From: Streptomyces sp. NRRL S-455
Lineage (GTDB): Bacteria > Actinomycetota > Actinomycetes > Streptomycetales > Streptomycetaceae
Assembly: GCF_000717875.1 (NCBI RefSeq)
Contig: NZ_JOCT01000004.1
Coordinates: 558,001 to 622,000, forward strand
Reading direction: 5' to 3'
DNA: 64,000 nt
How positions within the stretch are numbered: the stretch's first letter is position 1; each line of letters begins with the position of its first letter. The translations under genes and the position numbers were made by a program. The notes beneath the pieces are model-generated. The model searched no databases, had not been told where the DNA came from, and saw only the letters and a program-made list of their open reading frames with translations. Shown in pieces: positions 10,300 through 21,000 of this stretch.

Positions 10300-10523
10300 C
10301 AGGCGCTCTCCACCGTCTCGATGCCCAGCTCGCGCTCACGCATCAGGGTGTAGATCCGCGCGATGTCCTTACGGACGGCCTTCAGCCGACCGTGGTTCTC
10401 GAGCTGGCCCGTCGCCGCCTGGAAGCGGAGGTTGAACAGCTCTTCCTTGGCCTCGCGGAGCTTCGCCAGAAGCTCCTCGTTGCCCAGCTCGCGCAGCTCG
10501 GACGCCTTGGTACCGGCCGACAT
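10299..10523 (-). CDS. rpmC: 50S ribosomal protein L29
   Basis: 74 residues, [22 protein letters not shown], two antiparallel helices with the [20 protein letters not shown] signature. L29 lies at the polypeptide exit and helps dock SRP and trigger factor. The ATG at 10521-10523 overlaps the TGA of rplP. Confidence 0.97.
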   Translation of the reverse strand: MSAGTKASELRELGNEELLAKLREAKEELFNLRFQAATGQLENHGRLKAVRKDIARIYTLMRERELGIETVESA

Positions 10524-10942
10524 CACGCTTCACCTGCCTCGCGCTTGACGATCTTGCACTTCATCGGCAGCTTGTGAGCCGCACGGGTCAGGGCCTCGCG
10601 CGCGATCTTCTCGTTGGGGTACGACAGCTCGAACATCACGCGTCCGGGCTTGACGTTGGCCACCCACCACTCCGGCGAACCCTTACCGGAACCCATGCGG
10701 GTCTCGGCCGGCTTCTTGGTGAGGGGGCGGTCCGGGTAGATGTTGATCCAGACCTTGCCACCACGCTTGATGTGACGCGTCATGGCGATACGAGCTGCCT
10801 CGATCTGACGGTTCGTCACGTACGCCGGGGTCAGCGCCTGGATGCCGTACTCGCCGAACGCAACCTGCGTGCCACCCTTGGACATGCCGTTGCGCTTGGG
10901 GTGGTGCTGCTTGCGGTGCTTGACCCTACGGGGGATCAGCAT
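10523..10942 (-). CDS. rplP: 50S ribosomal protein L16
   Basis: 139 residues, [19 protein letters not shown], with [19 protein letters not shown] and [20 protein letters not shown]16 organises the A site of the peptidyl transferase centre. It lies 5 bp after rpsC and overlaps rpmC by one base. Confidence 0.98.
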   Translation of the reverse strand: MLIPRRVKHRKQHHPKRNGMSKGGTQVAFGEYGIQALTPAYVTNRQIEAARIAMTRHIKRGGKVWINIYPDRPLTKKPAETRMGSGKGSPEWWVANVKPGRVMFELSYPNEKIAREALTRAAHKLPMKCKIVKREAGEA

Positions 10943-10947
10943 GTCGG

Positions 10948-11772
10948 TCAGGCCTCCGTTCCGGTGCTCTCAGCCGGAGCGGCGGACGCGGGAGCCTCGG
11001 CCTTGGGGGCCTCGGAACCAGCGGCCTGCTGCGGCTTGCGACCGCGCCGCTCGCCACCGCGGCCACCACGGGCCGGGCGGTCGGCACCACCGCGGGCCGG
11101 GCGGTTACCCGCACGGGCGGCGGCGTTCTCGGCGCGGACCTCGGCGATGTTCTTGACGTCGCCCTTGTAGATCCAGACCTTCACACCGATGCGGCCGAAG
11201 GTCGTCTTGGCCTCGAAGAAGCCGTAGTCCACGTTCGCGCGGAGCGTGTGCAGGGGCACACGGCCCTCGCGGTAGAACTCCGAGCGGGACATCTCGGCGC
11301 CACCGAGGCGGCCACCGCACTGGATCTTGATGCCCTTGGCGCCGGCCTTCATCGCCGACTGCATGCTCTTGCGCATGGCACGGCGGAAGGAGACGCGGGA
11401 GGAGAGCTGCTCGGCGACGGCCTGGGCCACGAGCTGAGCGTCCGTCTCGGGGTTCTTGACCTCGAGGATGTTCAGCTGGACCTGCTTGCCAGTGAGCTTC
11501 TCGAGGTCACCGCGGATGCGGTCGGCCTCGGCGCCACGGCGGCCGATGACGATGCCCGGACGAGCGGTGTGGATGTCCACACGCACACGGTCACGGGTGC
11601 GCTCGATCTCGACCTTGGAGATGCCGGCGCGCTCCATGCCGGACGTCATCATCCGACGGATGGCGACGTCTTCCTTGACGTAGTCCTTGTACAGCTTGTC
11701 GGCGTACCAACGCGACTTGAAGTCGGTCGTGACACCGAGCCGGAACCCGTGCGGGTTTACCTTCTGGCCCAT
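10948..11772 (-). CDS. rpsC: 30S ribosomal protein S3
   Basis: 274 residues from ATG 11770-11772, [20 protein letters not shown]. The KH domain ([19 protein letters not shown]) and the C-terminal S3 domain ([14 protein letters not shown]) are intact. A low-complexity Arg/Gly/Ala tail of about 55 residues follows residue 220, common in Streptomyces S3. S3 is in the mRNA-entry helicase of the 30S. It overlaps rplV by one base. Confidence 0.97.
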   Translation of the reverse strand: MGQKVNPHGFRLGVTTDFKSRWYADKLYKDYVKEDVAIRRMMTSGMERAGISKVEIERTRDRVRVDIHTARPGIVIGRRGAEADRIRGDLEKLTGKQVQLNILEVKNPETDAQLVAQAVAEQLSSRVSFRRAMRKSMQSAMKAGAKGIKIQCGGRLGGAEMSRSEFYREGRVPLHTLRANVDYGFFEAKTTFGRIGVKVWIYKGDVKNIAEVRAENAAARAGNRPARGGADRPARGGRGGERRGRKPQQAAGSEAPKAEAPASAAPAESTGTEA

Positions 11773-12119
11773 TACCGGGTTCCTTCCTTGCTGCTGACGA
11801 CCACGGTGATGTGGCTGGTCCGCTTGCGGATCCGGTAGGCACGGCCCTGGGCGCGCGGCCGGAACCGCTTCAGGGTCGGGCCCTCGTCGACGTAGGCCTC
11901 GGAGATGTAGAGGCTGTCGACATCGGTGTGGTCGTAGTTGTGCGCGGCGTTGGCGATGGCGCTGTCCAGCACCTTGCCGACCGGCACGCTCGCGGCCTGC
12001 GGGGCGAAACGCAGGACCGCCTGAGCCTCCGTGGCGTTCAGGCCACGGATGAGGTCCACCACACGGCGGGCCTTCATGGGCGTGACGCGGATGTACCGCG
12101 CCTGGGCCCTGGCTTCCAT
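11772..12119 (-). CDS. rplV: 50S ribosomal protein L22
   Basis: 115 residues from ATG 12117-12119, [20 protein letters not shown]. The long beta-hairpin that lines the exit tunnel corresponds to [24 protein letters not shown]. The 12 residues upstream in frame are not conserved, so this ATG is chosen. It overlaps rpsC by one base (TAATG). Confidence 0.97.
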   Translation of the reverse strand: MEARAQARYIRVTPMKARRVVDLIRGLNATEAQAVLRFAPQAASVPVGKVLDSAIANAAHNYDHTDVDSLYISEAYVDEGPTLKRFRPRAQGRAYRIRKRTSHITVVVSSKEGTR

Positions 12120-12163
12120 GGTTGTCCCTTCGATGTTTGTCATGGTCATTCGCACCCCGCTGA

Positions 12164-12445
12164 CTAGCGGCGCTTCGACTTCCGGTCTTCCTTGACGTGG
12201 CCCCGGAAGGTGCGGGTCGGCGAGAACTCGCCGAGCTTGTGGCCGACCATCGACTCGGTGACAAACACCGGGATGTGGGTCTTGCCGTTGTGCACCGCGA
12301 GCGTGTGGCCGAGCATGGCCGGCACGATCATGGAGCGACGGGACCAGGTCTTGATGACGTTCTTGGTGCCCGCTTCGTTCTGGGCGTCCACCTTCTTCAT
12401 CAGGTGGTCGTCGACGAAGGGCCCCTTCTTCAAGCTACGAGGCAT
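12164..12445 (-). CDS. rpsS: 30S ribosomal protein S19
   Basis: 93 residues, [19 protein letters not shown], with [22 protein letters not shown] and [15 protein letters not shown]19 sits in the 30S head with S13. Length is normal. It is 12 bp after rplB. Confidence 0.98.
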   Translation of the reverse strand: MPRSLKKGPFVDDHLMKKVDAQNEAGTKNVIKTWSRRSMIVPAMLGHTLAVHNGKTHIPVFVTESMVGHKLGEFSPTRTFRGHVKEDRKSKRR

Positions 12446-12457
12446 CTCAACCCGTCC

Positions 12458-13294
12458 TTAGCGCTTCTTGTTCGTCTTGCGGCGGCGGACGATGTACTTG
12501 TTCGACGCCTTCTTGGGCGAACGAGTACGGCCTTCCTTCTTGCCCCACGGGGACACCGGGTGGCGACCACCGGAGGTCCGGCCCTCACCACCACCGTGCG
12601 GGTGGTCAACCGGGTTCATGACCACACCACGGACGGTCGGGCGAACGCCCAGCCACCGCTTACGGCCGGCCTTGCCCCAGTTGATGTTGCTCTGCTCGGC
12701 GTTGCCCACCTCGCCGACGGTGGCGCGGCAGCGCACGTCGACCAGGCGGATCTCACCGGACGGCATGCGGAGGTGGGCCATCGAGCCCTCCTTCGCGAGC
12801 AGCTGCACCGAGGCGCCGGCGGAGCGGGCGAACTTCGCGCCGCCGCCCGGACGCAGCTCGATGGCGTGCAGCGTGGTACCGACCGGGATGTTGCGCAGGG
12901 CGAGGTTGTTGCCCGGCTTGATGTCGGCCCCGGGACCGTTCTCGACGCGGTCGCCCTGGCTCAGGCCACGCGGCGCGAGGATGTAGCGCTTCTCGCCGTC
13001 CGCGTAGTGCAGGAGCGCGATGCGCGCGGTGCGGTTGGGGTCGTACTCGATGTGCGCGACCTTCGCCGGCACGCCGTCCTTGTCGTGACGACGGAAGTCG
13101 ATCACGCGGTAGGCGCGCTTGTGGCCACCGCCCTGGTGGCGGACGGTCACACGACCGGAGTTGTTACGGCCACCCTTGCTGTGCAGGGGGCGGACCAACG
13201 ACTTCTCCGGCGTGGACCGCGTGACCTCGACGAAGTCGGCGACGCTGGAGCCGCGACGGCCCGGCGTAGTCGGCTTGTACTTGCGGATTCCCAT
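12458..13294 (-). CDS. rplB: 50S ribosomal protein L2
   Basis: 278 residues, [20 protein letters not shown]. The signature [19 protein letters not shown] and the conserved [13 protein letters not shown] region near the catalytic centre are present. L2 is required for subunit association and peptidyl transfer. It lies 40 bp after rplW. Confidence 0.98.
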   Translation of the reverse strand: MGIRKYKPTTPGRRGSSVADFVEVTRSTPEKSLVRPLHSKGGRNNSGRVTVRHQGGGHKRAYRVIDFRRHDKDGVPAKVAHIEYDPNRTARIALLHYADGEKRYILAPRGLSQGDRVENGPGADIKPGNNLALRNIPVGTTLHAIELRPGGGAKFARSAGASVQLLAKEGSMAHLRMPSGEIRLVDVRCRATVGEVGNAEQSNINWGKAGRKRWLGVRPTVRGVVMNPVDHPHGGGEGRTSGGRHPVSPWGKKEGRTRSPKKASNKYIVRRRKTNKKR

Positions 13295-13334
13295 TTCTCA
13301 GTCCTCGTCCGATATCGGACGATCCGGACCGCCC

Positions 13335-13754
13335 TCAGGCGGTCGGACCGCCGAAGATGTCGATACGGTCGCCCTCGGCGAGGGTCACGATCGCGCGCTT
13401 GGTGGACGCGCGCTGGCCGAAGCCCGTGCGGGTCCGCTTGCGCTTGCCCTGGCGGTTGATCGTGTTGACCCCGGTGACCTTGACCGAGAAGACCGCCTGG
13501 ACGGCCTGCTTGATCTGGGTCTTGTTGGCGCTCGGGTCGACGATGAACGTGTACTTGCCCTCGTCGAGAAGCGCGTAGCTCTTCTCGGAGACGACCGGCT
13601 TGAGCAGCACGTCACGGGGGTCCGTGAAGGACTTGCTCAGCGGGGTCTCGACGGTGTTCTTGCCCTCGGTGGCGTGGCGACGCGCCTTCTTGACGCGGGC
13701 CTCCTTGGCCTTCTTCGCGGCCTTCGAGGCGATAGCGGGGTGACGGATGGCCAT
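13335..13754 (-). CDS. rplW: 50S ribosomal protein L23
   Basis: 139 residues with a basic N-terminal extension of about 45 residues, then the L23 core from [20 protein letters not shown] to the [19 protein letters not shown] segment. L23 forms the trigger factor/SRP docking site at the tunnel exit. The start overlaps the rplD stop (TGATG). Confidence 0.97.
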   Translation of the reverse strand: MAIRHPAIASKAAKKAKEARVKKARRHATEGKNTVETPLSKSFTDPRDVLLKPVVSEKSYALLDEGKYTFIVDPSANKTQIKQAVQAVFSVKVTGVNTINRQGKRKRTRTGFGQRASTKRAIVTLAEGDRIDIFGGPTA

Positions 13755-14410
13755 CAGACCTCGCTCCCTTCGGTGTCATTGGCCTTCGGGCCCGACACGA
13801 AGGACTCGAAAGCAGCCTTGGTGAAGACCACGTCGTCCGAGACGAGAACGTCGTACGTGTTCAGCTGGCCCGGCTCCAGGATGTGGACCTGGGGCAGGTT
13901 GCGGGCGGACAGCCACGCGGCCTCGTCGGCGCGGTCGACGACCAGGAGCAGGTTCTTGCGCTCCGAGATCTTGCCGAACAGCGTCTTGGCGGCCTTCGTC
14001 GACGGGTTCTCACCCTCGACGACGCCGGAGACGACGTGGATGCGGTTGTGGCGGGCCCGGTCGGTGAGGGCGTGACGCAGAGCGGCAGCCTTCATCTTCT
14101 TCGGGGTCCGCTGCGAGTAGTCACGCGGCACGGGACCGTGCACGACGCCACCACCGGCGAACTGCGGCGCGCGGGTCGAACCCTGACGGGCGCGACCGGT
14201 GCCCTTCTGGCGGTACGGCTTCTTGCCACCGCCGCGGACCTCGCCACGGGTCTTGGTCTTGTGCGTGCCCTGACGGGCCGCGGCCAGCTGCGCGACGACG
14301 ACCTGGTGGATCAGCGGGATGCTGACCTTCTCAACGCCGAAGATCTCCGCGGGGAGCTCGACGGAACCGGCCTTGTCGCCCGCCGGCGAAAGGATGTCAA
14401 CAGTGCTCAT
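13754..14410 (-). CDS. rplD: 50S ribosomal protein L4
   Basis: 218 residues from ATG 14408-14410, [20 protein letters not shown]. The tunnel loop region [20 protein letters not shown] and [16 protein letters not shown] is typical. L4 also represses the S10 operon in model bacteria. It lies 4 bp after rplC. Confidence 0.97.
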   Translation of the reverse strand: MSTVDILSPAGDKAGSVELPAEIFGVEKVSIPLIHQVVVAQLAAARQGTHKTKTRGEVRGGGKKPYRQKGTGRARQGSTRAPQFAGGGVVHGPVPRDYSQRTPKKMKAAALRHALTDRARHNRIHVVSGVVEGENPSTKAAKTLFGKISERKNLLLVVDRADEAAWLSARNLPQVHILEPGQLNTYDVLVSDDVVFTKAAFESFVSGPKANDTEGSEV

Positions 14411-14414
14411 TACC

Positions 14415-15059
14415 TCAGGCCCCCTTGGCCGCGGTGCGGACCAGGACGAGGCCGCCGTTCGGACCGGGAACCGCGCCCTTGATGAGCAGCAGACCCTTCT
14501 CCGCGTCAACGGCGTGGACGGTCAGGTTCTGGGTGGTGACCCGCTCGTTGCCCATGCGACCCGCCATGCGGAGGCCCTTGAACACACGGCCCGGGGTGGC
14601 GCAGCCACCGATCGAGCCCGGCGAGCGGTGCTTGCGCTGGGTGCCGTGTCCGGCGCCGAGGCCACGGAAGTTGTGGCGCTTCATGACACCGGCGAAGCCC
14701 TTGCCCTTGCTCTTGCCGGTCACGTCGACCTTCACGCCGGCCTCGAACACCTCAGCGGTGATCTCCTGGCCCAGCGTGTACTCGGAGGCGTCCGCGGTGC
14801 GGATCTCGACGAGGTGACGACGGGGGGTGACGTCGGCCTTGGCGAAGTGGCCCTTGAGGGGCTTGTTCACCTTGCGCGGGTCGATCTCGCCGAAAGCGAT
14901 CTGGACGGACTCGTAGCCGTCGACATCGTTCGTACGGACCTGGGTGACGACGTTGGGGCCGGCCTTGACGACGGTGACCGGGACGACGCGGTTGTTCGCG
15001 TCCCACACCTGCGTCATGCCGAGCTTCTCGCCCAGGATGCCCTTGATCTGCTTAGCCAT
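14415..15059 (-). CDS. rplC: 50S ribosomal protein L3
   Basis: 214 residues, [20 protein letters not shown], with [18 protein letters not shown] and [20 protein letters not shown], the loop reaching the peptidyl transferase centre. It lies 17 bp after rpsJ and belongs to the S10 operon. Confidence 0.98.
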   Translation of the reverse strand: MAKQIKGILGEKLGMTQVWDANNRVVPVTVVKAGPNVVTQVRTNDVDGYESVQIAFGEIDPRKVNKPLKGHFAKADVTPRRHLVEIRTADASEYTLGQEITAEVFEAGVKVDVTGKSKGKGFAGVMKRHNFRGLGAGHGTQRKHRSPGSIGGCATPGRVFKGLRMAGRMGNERVTTQNLTVHAVDAEKGLLLIKGAVPGPNGGLVLVRTAAKGA

Positions 15060-15076
15060 CTCTCAGATCACCGGCC

Positions 15077-15385
15077 TCAGAGCTTGATCTCGATGTCGAC
15101 ACCGGCCGGGAGGTCGAGTCGCATCAGAGAGTCAACGGTCTTGGGGGTGGGGTCGAGGATGTCGATCAGGCGCTTGTGCGTCCGCATCTCGAAGTGCTCG
15201 CGCGAGTCCTTGTACTTGTGCGGCGACTTGATGACGCAGTACACGTTCTTCTCAGTGGGCAGCGGCACCGGGCCCGCGACCGACGCACCAGTGCGGGTCA
15301 CCGTCTCGACGATCTTCTTCGCCGAGGAGTCGATGACCTCGTGGTCGTAGGCCTTGAGCCGGATGCGGATCTTCTGTCCCGCCAT
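15077..15385 (-). CDS. rpsJ: 30S ribosomal protein S10
   Basis: 102 residues, [20 protein letters not shown], ending [11 protein letters not shown]. It is the first gene of the S10 operon, which runs without long gaps to rpsQ. S10 is also the NusE antitermination factor. The upstream leader (15386 to about 15740) carries an element shared with the rpsL leader at 15455-15479. Confidence 0.98.
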   Translation of the reverse strand: MAGQKIRIRLKAYDHEVIDSSAKKIVETVTRTGASVAGPVPLPTEKNVYCVIKSPHKYKDSREHFEMRTHKRLIDILDPTPKTVDSLMRLDLPAGVDIEIKL

Positions 15386-15454
15386 GGCTACTCAGTAGTC
15401 CTGTCTCTCTTACGCTCTGGAACCCGGCGGATTCCTTCTGCTGCCTTCGTTCCT

Positions 15455-15479
15455 CCGACCCACGCGGTCGGGCGTGTCG
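15455..15479 (-). promoter_or_regulatory. Leader element shared by rpsJ and rpsL
   Basis: 25 bases, 24 identical to 31260-31284 in the rpsL leader; the plus-strand core is GACCCACGCGGTCGGG. On the mRNA strand it can fold as CCGACC-loop-GGTCGG. It lies about 70 bases before the rpsJ start. Function is inferred from duplication in two ribosomal leaders. Confidence 0.6.
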
Positions 15480-15494
15480 CACTCTCGCTGACAT

Positions 15495-15517
15495 GGATGT
15501 CCCTTGTTCGAACATCC
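15495..15517 (-). promoter_or_regulatory. Small hairpin in rpsJ leader
   Basis: GGATGT and ACATCC arms (15495-15500 and 15512-15517) enclose an 11-base loop, 15 bases upstream of the shared leader element on the mRNA strand. Weak on its own; it may be part of the S10 leader fold. Confidence 0.35.
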
Positions 15518-15926
15518 CTGCGGGATTGCACACGGCCCTTCCGGAACCGCAGGCCGGGGGCGAAGGCCCACCGGGTGCCTGGCCGGTGCCGCGCTGACAC
15601 TTCCCGAAAGATTCCCGTACGTCCGCCCCAGCGCTGCCGTGTGGCAGTTAGGGCGACGAGTACTGTGGGACTCGCTTCCGGTCCCCCCGGCGGGAGGCGC
15701 GCAGCATCAACACTCGACCGAGCAACTCGGACAGTCTGCCATATGGGGCGGGGGCTACGCCAATCGAGCCGGAGAGAATACCCCGGGGGTGACGTAGGTC
15801 AAACGCGAGCGGTGTTCCAAGCGCACCCAGCCCAGCGATTCCCTGCGGTTCCGCACTTCCCGCACCCCCACGACACGCTAGTTTGCGTCCTTGATCAGGG
15901 CACACAGGGCAGGAGGTCCCCACGTC

Positions 15927-17912
15927 ATGGTCAAGGTACGGCTTGAGACCAGCCGTGAGCACGTCGCCGAACTCGCACGCCTACGGGATCCCGTCGGCGC
16001 TGTCGAGGAGCTGGTCTGGAACGCCGTCGACGCGGATGCCGAACGCGTGGTCGTCATTTTGGAGCGGAACGACCTGGGTGGCGTGGACAGGGTGCGGGTC
16101 CAGGACGATGGCAGCGGGATGTCGCCAGAGCACTGCGAGGAGTATTTCCGGCCCATCGGCGCCTCCTGGAAGAAGCGTGCTCAGGGCAGTCCTGTGAAGA
16201 AGCGCGCTCTGCATGGGAAGAACGGGCGAGGCAGAGTACGTGCGTTCGCGCTCGGCACCCAGGTCCGTTGGACCAGCGTCAGTGACGCCCTGGAGGGCCG
16301 GCAGCAGCTGGTGATCGAGGCCGACCGGCGTTCCATGGACGAGTTCGATATCGGCGACCCGGAACCGACCGACGAGCCCACGGGCACGCTCTTTGAGGCG
16401 TTCGGCGGTGACGAGCAGCTGAACCCGCTCGCTGACGAGCGCGCCAGGTCATCACTCACCACGGCCTTCGCCACCTACCTGGAGAAATACCCGGACGTCC
16501 GTATCGAGTACGACGGCCAGGACCTCGACCCTGCCGCAGAGCAGCTCCACGTACGCGACTACGTCCTGCCCCCGCCTTCCGGATGGAGCGGCGAGCCCGC
16601 ACGCCTGAAGGTCGTGGAGTGGCGCAAGCCCGTCACCAGGGCGCTCTTCTTGTGCGACGGCCAGGGAATGTCCCGGGCTCACCTCAAGCCGGGCATTCAG
16701 GCTCCGGGCTTCGAGTTCACCGCGCATCTGACCTGGGCCGGTTTCGACGATGTCGACGCCGAGGACCTGGTCTTCACCGACTGGGCTCCCTCCGGACCGC
16801 TCGCCGAGGTGCTCGCCACAGCCCGGGACCAGCTCAAAGCCCACTTCCGTGCCCGCGTGGACGAGCGCCGACGGGAACAGGTCGCTGAATGGCAGCGCGA
16901 AGGGATCTACCCGTATGCGGGTGACGCCTCGGACGAGAAGGAGCGAGCGGAGCGCGAGACCTTCGACGCCGTGGCGACCACTGTCTTCCGGCACCTCCCA
17001 AGGTCTCAGGGCACACGCCGAACCACATTCGCGCTTCTCCGGTCGGTCCTCGCGCACGAACCCTCGGATGTGCTGCGCATCGCAGACGAGTTGTTCTCGC
17101 TCTCCAAGCAGGAGAGGGAGGAGCTCAACCGGCTTCTGCAGCGCACCACGCTCTCGGCCTTGATCAAGGCCTCCACGGCGGCAGCGAACCGCATCGACTT
17201 CCTCACAGCCCTGGAGCACCTAGTCTTCGCACCCGACGTGAAGCCACGTGTCACGGAACGGGACGAACTGCATCGCATTCTCGAGGACCAGTGCTGGGTA
17301 TTCGGCGAGGAGTACGCGCTGCACGTCAGCGACCGCAGCCTCAACGCGGTACTCGCCCAGCACTGCCAATTGCTCGGGCGCCGCGCTCCCACGCCGGAAC
17401 CGGTCCTGCGGGAGGACGGACGCTCCGGGAGGGTCGACCTGATGCTGTCCCGGGCCGCACGGCACAGGAAGGGCGAACGGCACCACCTCGTGGTCGAGCT
17501 CAAACGCCCCAGTGTGGTTCTGGGCATGGCGGAGTTCAGCCAGATCAGCAGTTACGCGGAAGCCGTCATGTCCGACGACCGGTTCCGTGAACCCACTGTG
17601 ACGTGGGATTTCTGGCTCGTGGGTAACGCCATGGACAAAGCGCTACGACAGCTCGCCCACCAGGTCGACCGGGTCCCCGGCTGCGCGGTGTCCACCCCGC
17701 GTTTTCGGATCATGGTGAAGACGTGGGGCGAGATCATCGAGGACTGTCAGGAGCGCCTGCGTTTCCACAGCGCGCAACTGGAGTACCAGTCCTCGACCGA
17801 GCACGCCATGGACTACCTGGTCCGCAACCACAGCGAGGCCGTGGCTGAGCTGGTTGCCGACAGCACTATTCCGGCCCCTCGGAGTGCCGGCACCGCCGAC
17901 GTCACGCACTGA
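15927..17912 (+). CDS. GHKL (MORC/MutL-like) ATPase fused to a Shedu-like PD-(D/E)XK nuclease
   Basis: 661 residues from ATG 15927, with AGGAGG ten bases upstream. Residues 1 to about 170 are a GHKL ATP-binding fold: N-box EELVWNAVDADA (about 27-38), G1 box DDGSGMS (about 59-65), G2-like loop KNGRGRVRAFALG (about 99-111). A transducer-like middle follows, then helices. The C-terminal part has WVFGEEY (about 456-462), GRVDLML with an Asp near 503, and VVELKRP with Glu524-x-Lys526, a PD-(D/E)XK core resembling Shedu (DUF4263). The next gene, 110 bp on in the same direction, is a restriction-modification enzyme. Prokaryotic GHKL proteins linked to R-M systems are known (the MORC lineage). A defence role, with ATP-driven clamping controlling a nuclease, is inferred. 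Confidence 0.85.
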   Translation: MVKVRLETSREHVAELARLRDPVGAVEELVWNAVDADAERVVVILERNDLGGVDRVRVQDDGSGMSPEHCEEYFRPIGASWKKRAQGSPVKKRALHGKNGRGRVRAFALGTQVRWTSVSDALEGRQQLVIEADRRSMDEFDIGDPEPTDEPTGTLFEAFGGDEQLNPLADERARSSLTTAFATYLEKYPDVRIEYDGQDLDPAAEQLHVRDYVLPPPSGWSGEPARLKVVEWRKPVTRALFLCDGQGMSRAHLKPGIQAPGFEFTAHLTWAGFDDVDAEDLVFTDWAPSGPLAEVLATARDQLKAHFRARVDERRREQVAEWQREGIYPYAGDASDEKERAERETFDAVATTVFRHLPRSQGTRRTTFALLRSVLAHEPSDVLRIADELFSLSKQEREELNRLLQRTTLSALIKASTAAANRIDFLTALEHLVFAPDVKPRVTERDELHRILEDQCWVFGEEYALHVSDRSLNAVLAQHCQLLGRRAPTPEPVLREDGRSGRVDLMLSRAARHRKGERHHLVVELKRPSVVLGMAEFSQISSYAEAVMSDDRFREPTVTWDFWLVGNAMDKALRQLAHQVDRVPGCAVSTPRFRIMVKTWGEIIEDCQERLRFHSAQLEYQSSTEHAMDYLVRNHSEAVAELVADSTIPAPRSAGTADVTH

Positions 17913-18022
17913 GGTCCGGGCCACTCGCGCCGCCTGTGTCAGTGGCCCGGTCTACTGTTCTTGGGCGCCTGCGTTCAAGGCGCTGTCTCCCGCCAAGCGC
18001 GCTGAGCAGAGAGCGAGCCCTT

Positions 18023-21000
18023 GTGACCACCACCGTGCACGACGTCCTTCGAGTCATCCGCGAGAAGTCGACGACCAACCGCGAGCTCGGAACCGCGTTC
18101 GAGCGGCTCATGGTGCGCTTTCTCAGTACGGACCCGCTGTGGAGCGAGCAGTTCAGCCGGGTTTGGATGTACGGCGAGTGGCCGGGCGCGGCCGGTAACC
18201 AGCGGGACCTCGGCATCGACCTGGTGGCGCAGGAACGCGAGACCGGAATCCTCTGGGCGATACAGTGCAAGTTCTATGAATCGGACCACACGGTCCAGAA
18301 GTCCGATATCGATTCCTTCTTCACCGCCTCCGGACAGGGCGGTTTCGCTCGCCGCCTGATCATCTCGACCACGGACAAGTGGGGGCCGAACGCCGAGGCG
18401 GCTCTGCACGACCAGCAGATCCCTGTGCAGCGCCTCGGTCTGTCGGACATCGCGGCAAGCCGTGTCGAGTGGCGGCTGCCCGCCAGCGGTGACGCCGCTC
18501 AGGTCGAGCTGTCACTCAAGGGCAAGAAGACCCCACGCTCCCACCAGCTTGAGGCCATCGACGCGGTGTTCCGCGGCTTCGAGGAGCACGAGCGCGGCAA
18601 GCTGATCATGGCGTGCGGAACGGGCAAGACGTTCACGGGCCTGAAGATCGTGGAGCGGCTCGCAGCGGAGCGCACCGCGGGCGGCCAGGGTGAGCACACC
18701 ACGGTGTTGTTCCTCGTCCCGTCCATCGCTCTCCTGTCGCAGACACTGCGCGAGTGGCGGTACGAGACTCGAACCCCGATGCGTGCCTTCGCGGTCTGCT
18801 CCGACGTGAAGGTCTCGCGCGGCCGTGTCGACGCCGACGACCTGGACATGTCCACGCACGACCTGGCGATGCCCGCCACCACGGACCCAGCCCGGCTCCT
18901 TGCCCAGATGTCCGGCGACGGGGGCCCGGTGCCCGCCGGTCTGACCGTGATCTTCTCGACGTACCAGTCGATCGGCACGATCGCCAAGGCGCAGGAGATG
19001 GGGCTTGACGCCTTCGACCTGGTCCTGTGCGACGAGGCGCACCGCACCACGGGCGTCACGCTCGCGGGCCACGACGAGTCGAACTTCGTCCGGGTCCATG
19101 ACAACGACGTGATCCGCGCCGCCCGCCGTCTCTACATGACGGCGACCCCGAGGATCTACAACGAGGACACCAAGGCGGACGCGAAGGACGCCTCCGCCGT
19201 GCTGGCCTCCATGGACGACGAGAGTCTGTACGGGCCGGAGTTCCACCGGCTCGGTTTCGGCAAGGCGGTGGAGCAGGGGCTGCTCACCGACTACCGGGTC
19301 CTCATCCTCACCGTGGACCAGAACGTGGTCGCCAAGTCCTACCAGCAGGGCCTGGCGGCCGGCGGCTCCGAACTGAACCTCGACGACGCCGCCAAGATCA
19401 TCGGCTGCTGGAACGGCCTGGCGAAGCGCACCGGCACCTTCGGGGACGGCACGCACTTCGAGCCCGGCGAGGAGCCAATGCGCCGGGCTGTCGCCTTCGC
19501 ACGTTCCATCAAGGACTCCCAGGCCATCGCGGACCACTTCAACGCGATCGTCTCCTCGTACGAGGACGCGGACGACGAGCTGCTGAACTGCGAGGTCGAG
19601 CACATCGACGGCACGTTCAACACGCTGCGCCGCAACGACCTGCTCGACTGGCTCAAGCAGGACCCCGGCCCGAACAACGCCCGCATCCTGTCCAACGCCC
19701 GTTGTCTGTCCGAGGGCGTCGACGTCCCGAACCTGGATGCGGTCCTCTTCCTCCAGCCGCGCAACTCCGTCGTCGACGTCGTGCAGTCCGTCGGCCGTGT
19801 GATGCGCCTGGCACCGGGCAAGCGCTACGGGTACATCATCCTGCCGGTCGCCGTGCCCGCCGGGATGTCCCCGGAGGAGGCCCTGGCGGACAACCGCCGC
19901 TTCAAGACCGTCTGGCAGGTCCTTCAGGCGCTGCGCGCCCACGACGACCGGTTCAACGCGTCCGTCAACCAGATCGAGCTCAACAAGAAGGCGCCGAACA
20001 CCATCGGAATCGGCACGATCGGTGCCGGGGACGAGTCGGTCGGCGACCAGGACGGCAGCAGCACCGAGGCGAGCGAGCAGGCGAAGAAGGACAAGGAGCA
20101 GCAGTCCGCCCAGTACATCCAGGACCGCCTGGAGTTCGATGAGGCGTGGCGTACGGCCATCTACGCCCGGATCGTCGACAAGGTCGGCGAGCGCACCTAC
20201 TGGGAGCAGTGGGCCAAGGACATCGCGCTGATCGCCGAGCGGCACGTCGCCCGGATCGAGGCGGGCCTGACTGACCCGCAGAAGGCTGATGCTTTCAGCG
20301 AGTTCGTCGAGGAACTGCGGTCGAACATAAACCCCGGCGTAACCGACTCCGACGCCATCGACATGCTCGCCCAGCACCTGATCACCAAGCCCGTCTTCGA
20401 CGCGCTGTTCCAGGACTACGCGTTCGCCGACCACAACCCCGTCTCGCAGGCGATGCAGCGGATGCTGGACGTCCTGGACGACGACACCATCTCGGCTGAG
20501 GCAAAGACCCTTCAGGGGTTCTACGAGTCCGTGCGGGTACGGGCGGAGGGCATCACCGACCACGAGGGCCGCCAGCGGGTCATCACGGAGCTGTACGAAA
20601 AGTTCTTCAAGACGGCGCTGCCCAAGACGGCGGACGCGCTCGGCATCGTCTACACACCGACGGAGGTCGTCGACTTCATCCTGCGGTCGGTCAACCAGGC
20701 GTTGGAGCGGCACTTCGGGCGTTCGCTGTCGGACGAAGGCGTGCACGTCCTCGATCCGTTCACGGGCACGGGTACCTTCGTGGTGCGGCTGCTCCAGTCC
20801 GGCCTGATCAAATCGGAAGACTTGCTGCGCAAGTACACGCGGGAGCTGCACGCCAACGAGATCGTGCTGCTCGCGTACTACATCGCGGCGGTCAACATCG
20901 AGGCAGCGTTCCACGATCTGTACGCGGAGGCCGCCGGCGGCGTGGGTGCCGCGGGTCCGGATGCGTACGTGCCGTTCGAGGGCATCGTGCTGACGGACAC

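Larger units (their letters stand above)
15386..15926. other. Divergent intergenic region between rpsJ and the GHKL-nuclease gene
   Basis: No gene is supported in these 541 bp. The half near rpsJ is its leader. A possible minus-strand promoter (TTGGCG and CAGACT with a long 19-base spacer) lies near 15730-15765, only weakly supported. A 6 bp hairpin is at 15495-15517. The other half holds the start signals of the plus-strand gene, with AGGAGG at 15911-15916. Confidence 0.5.
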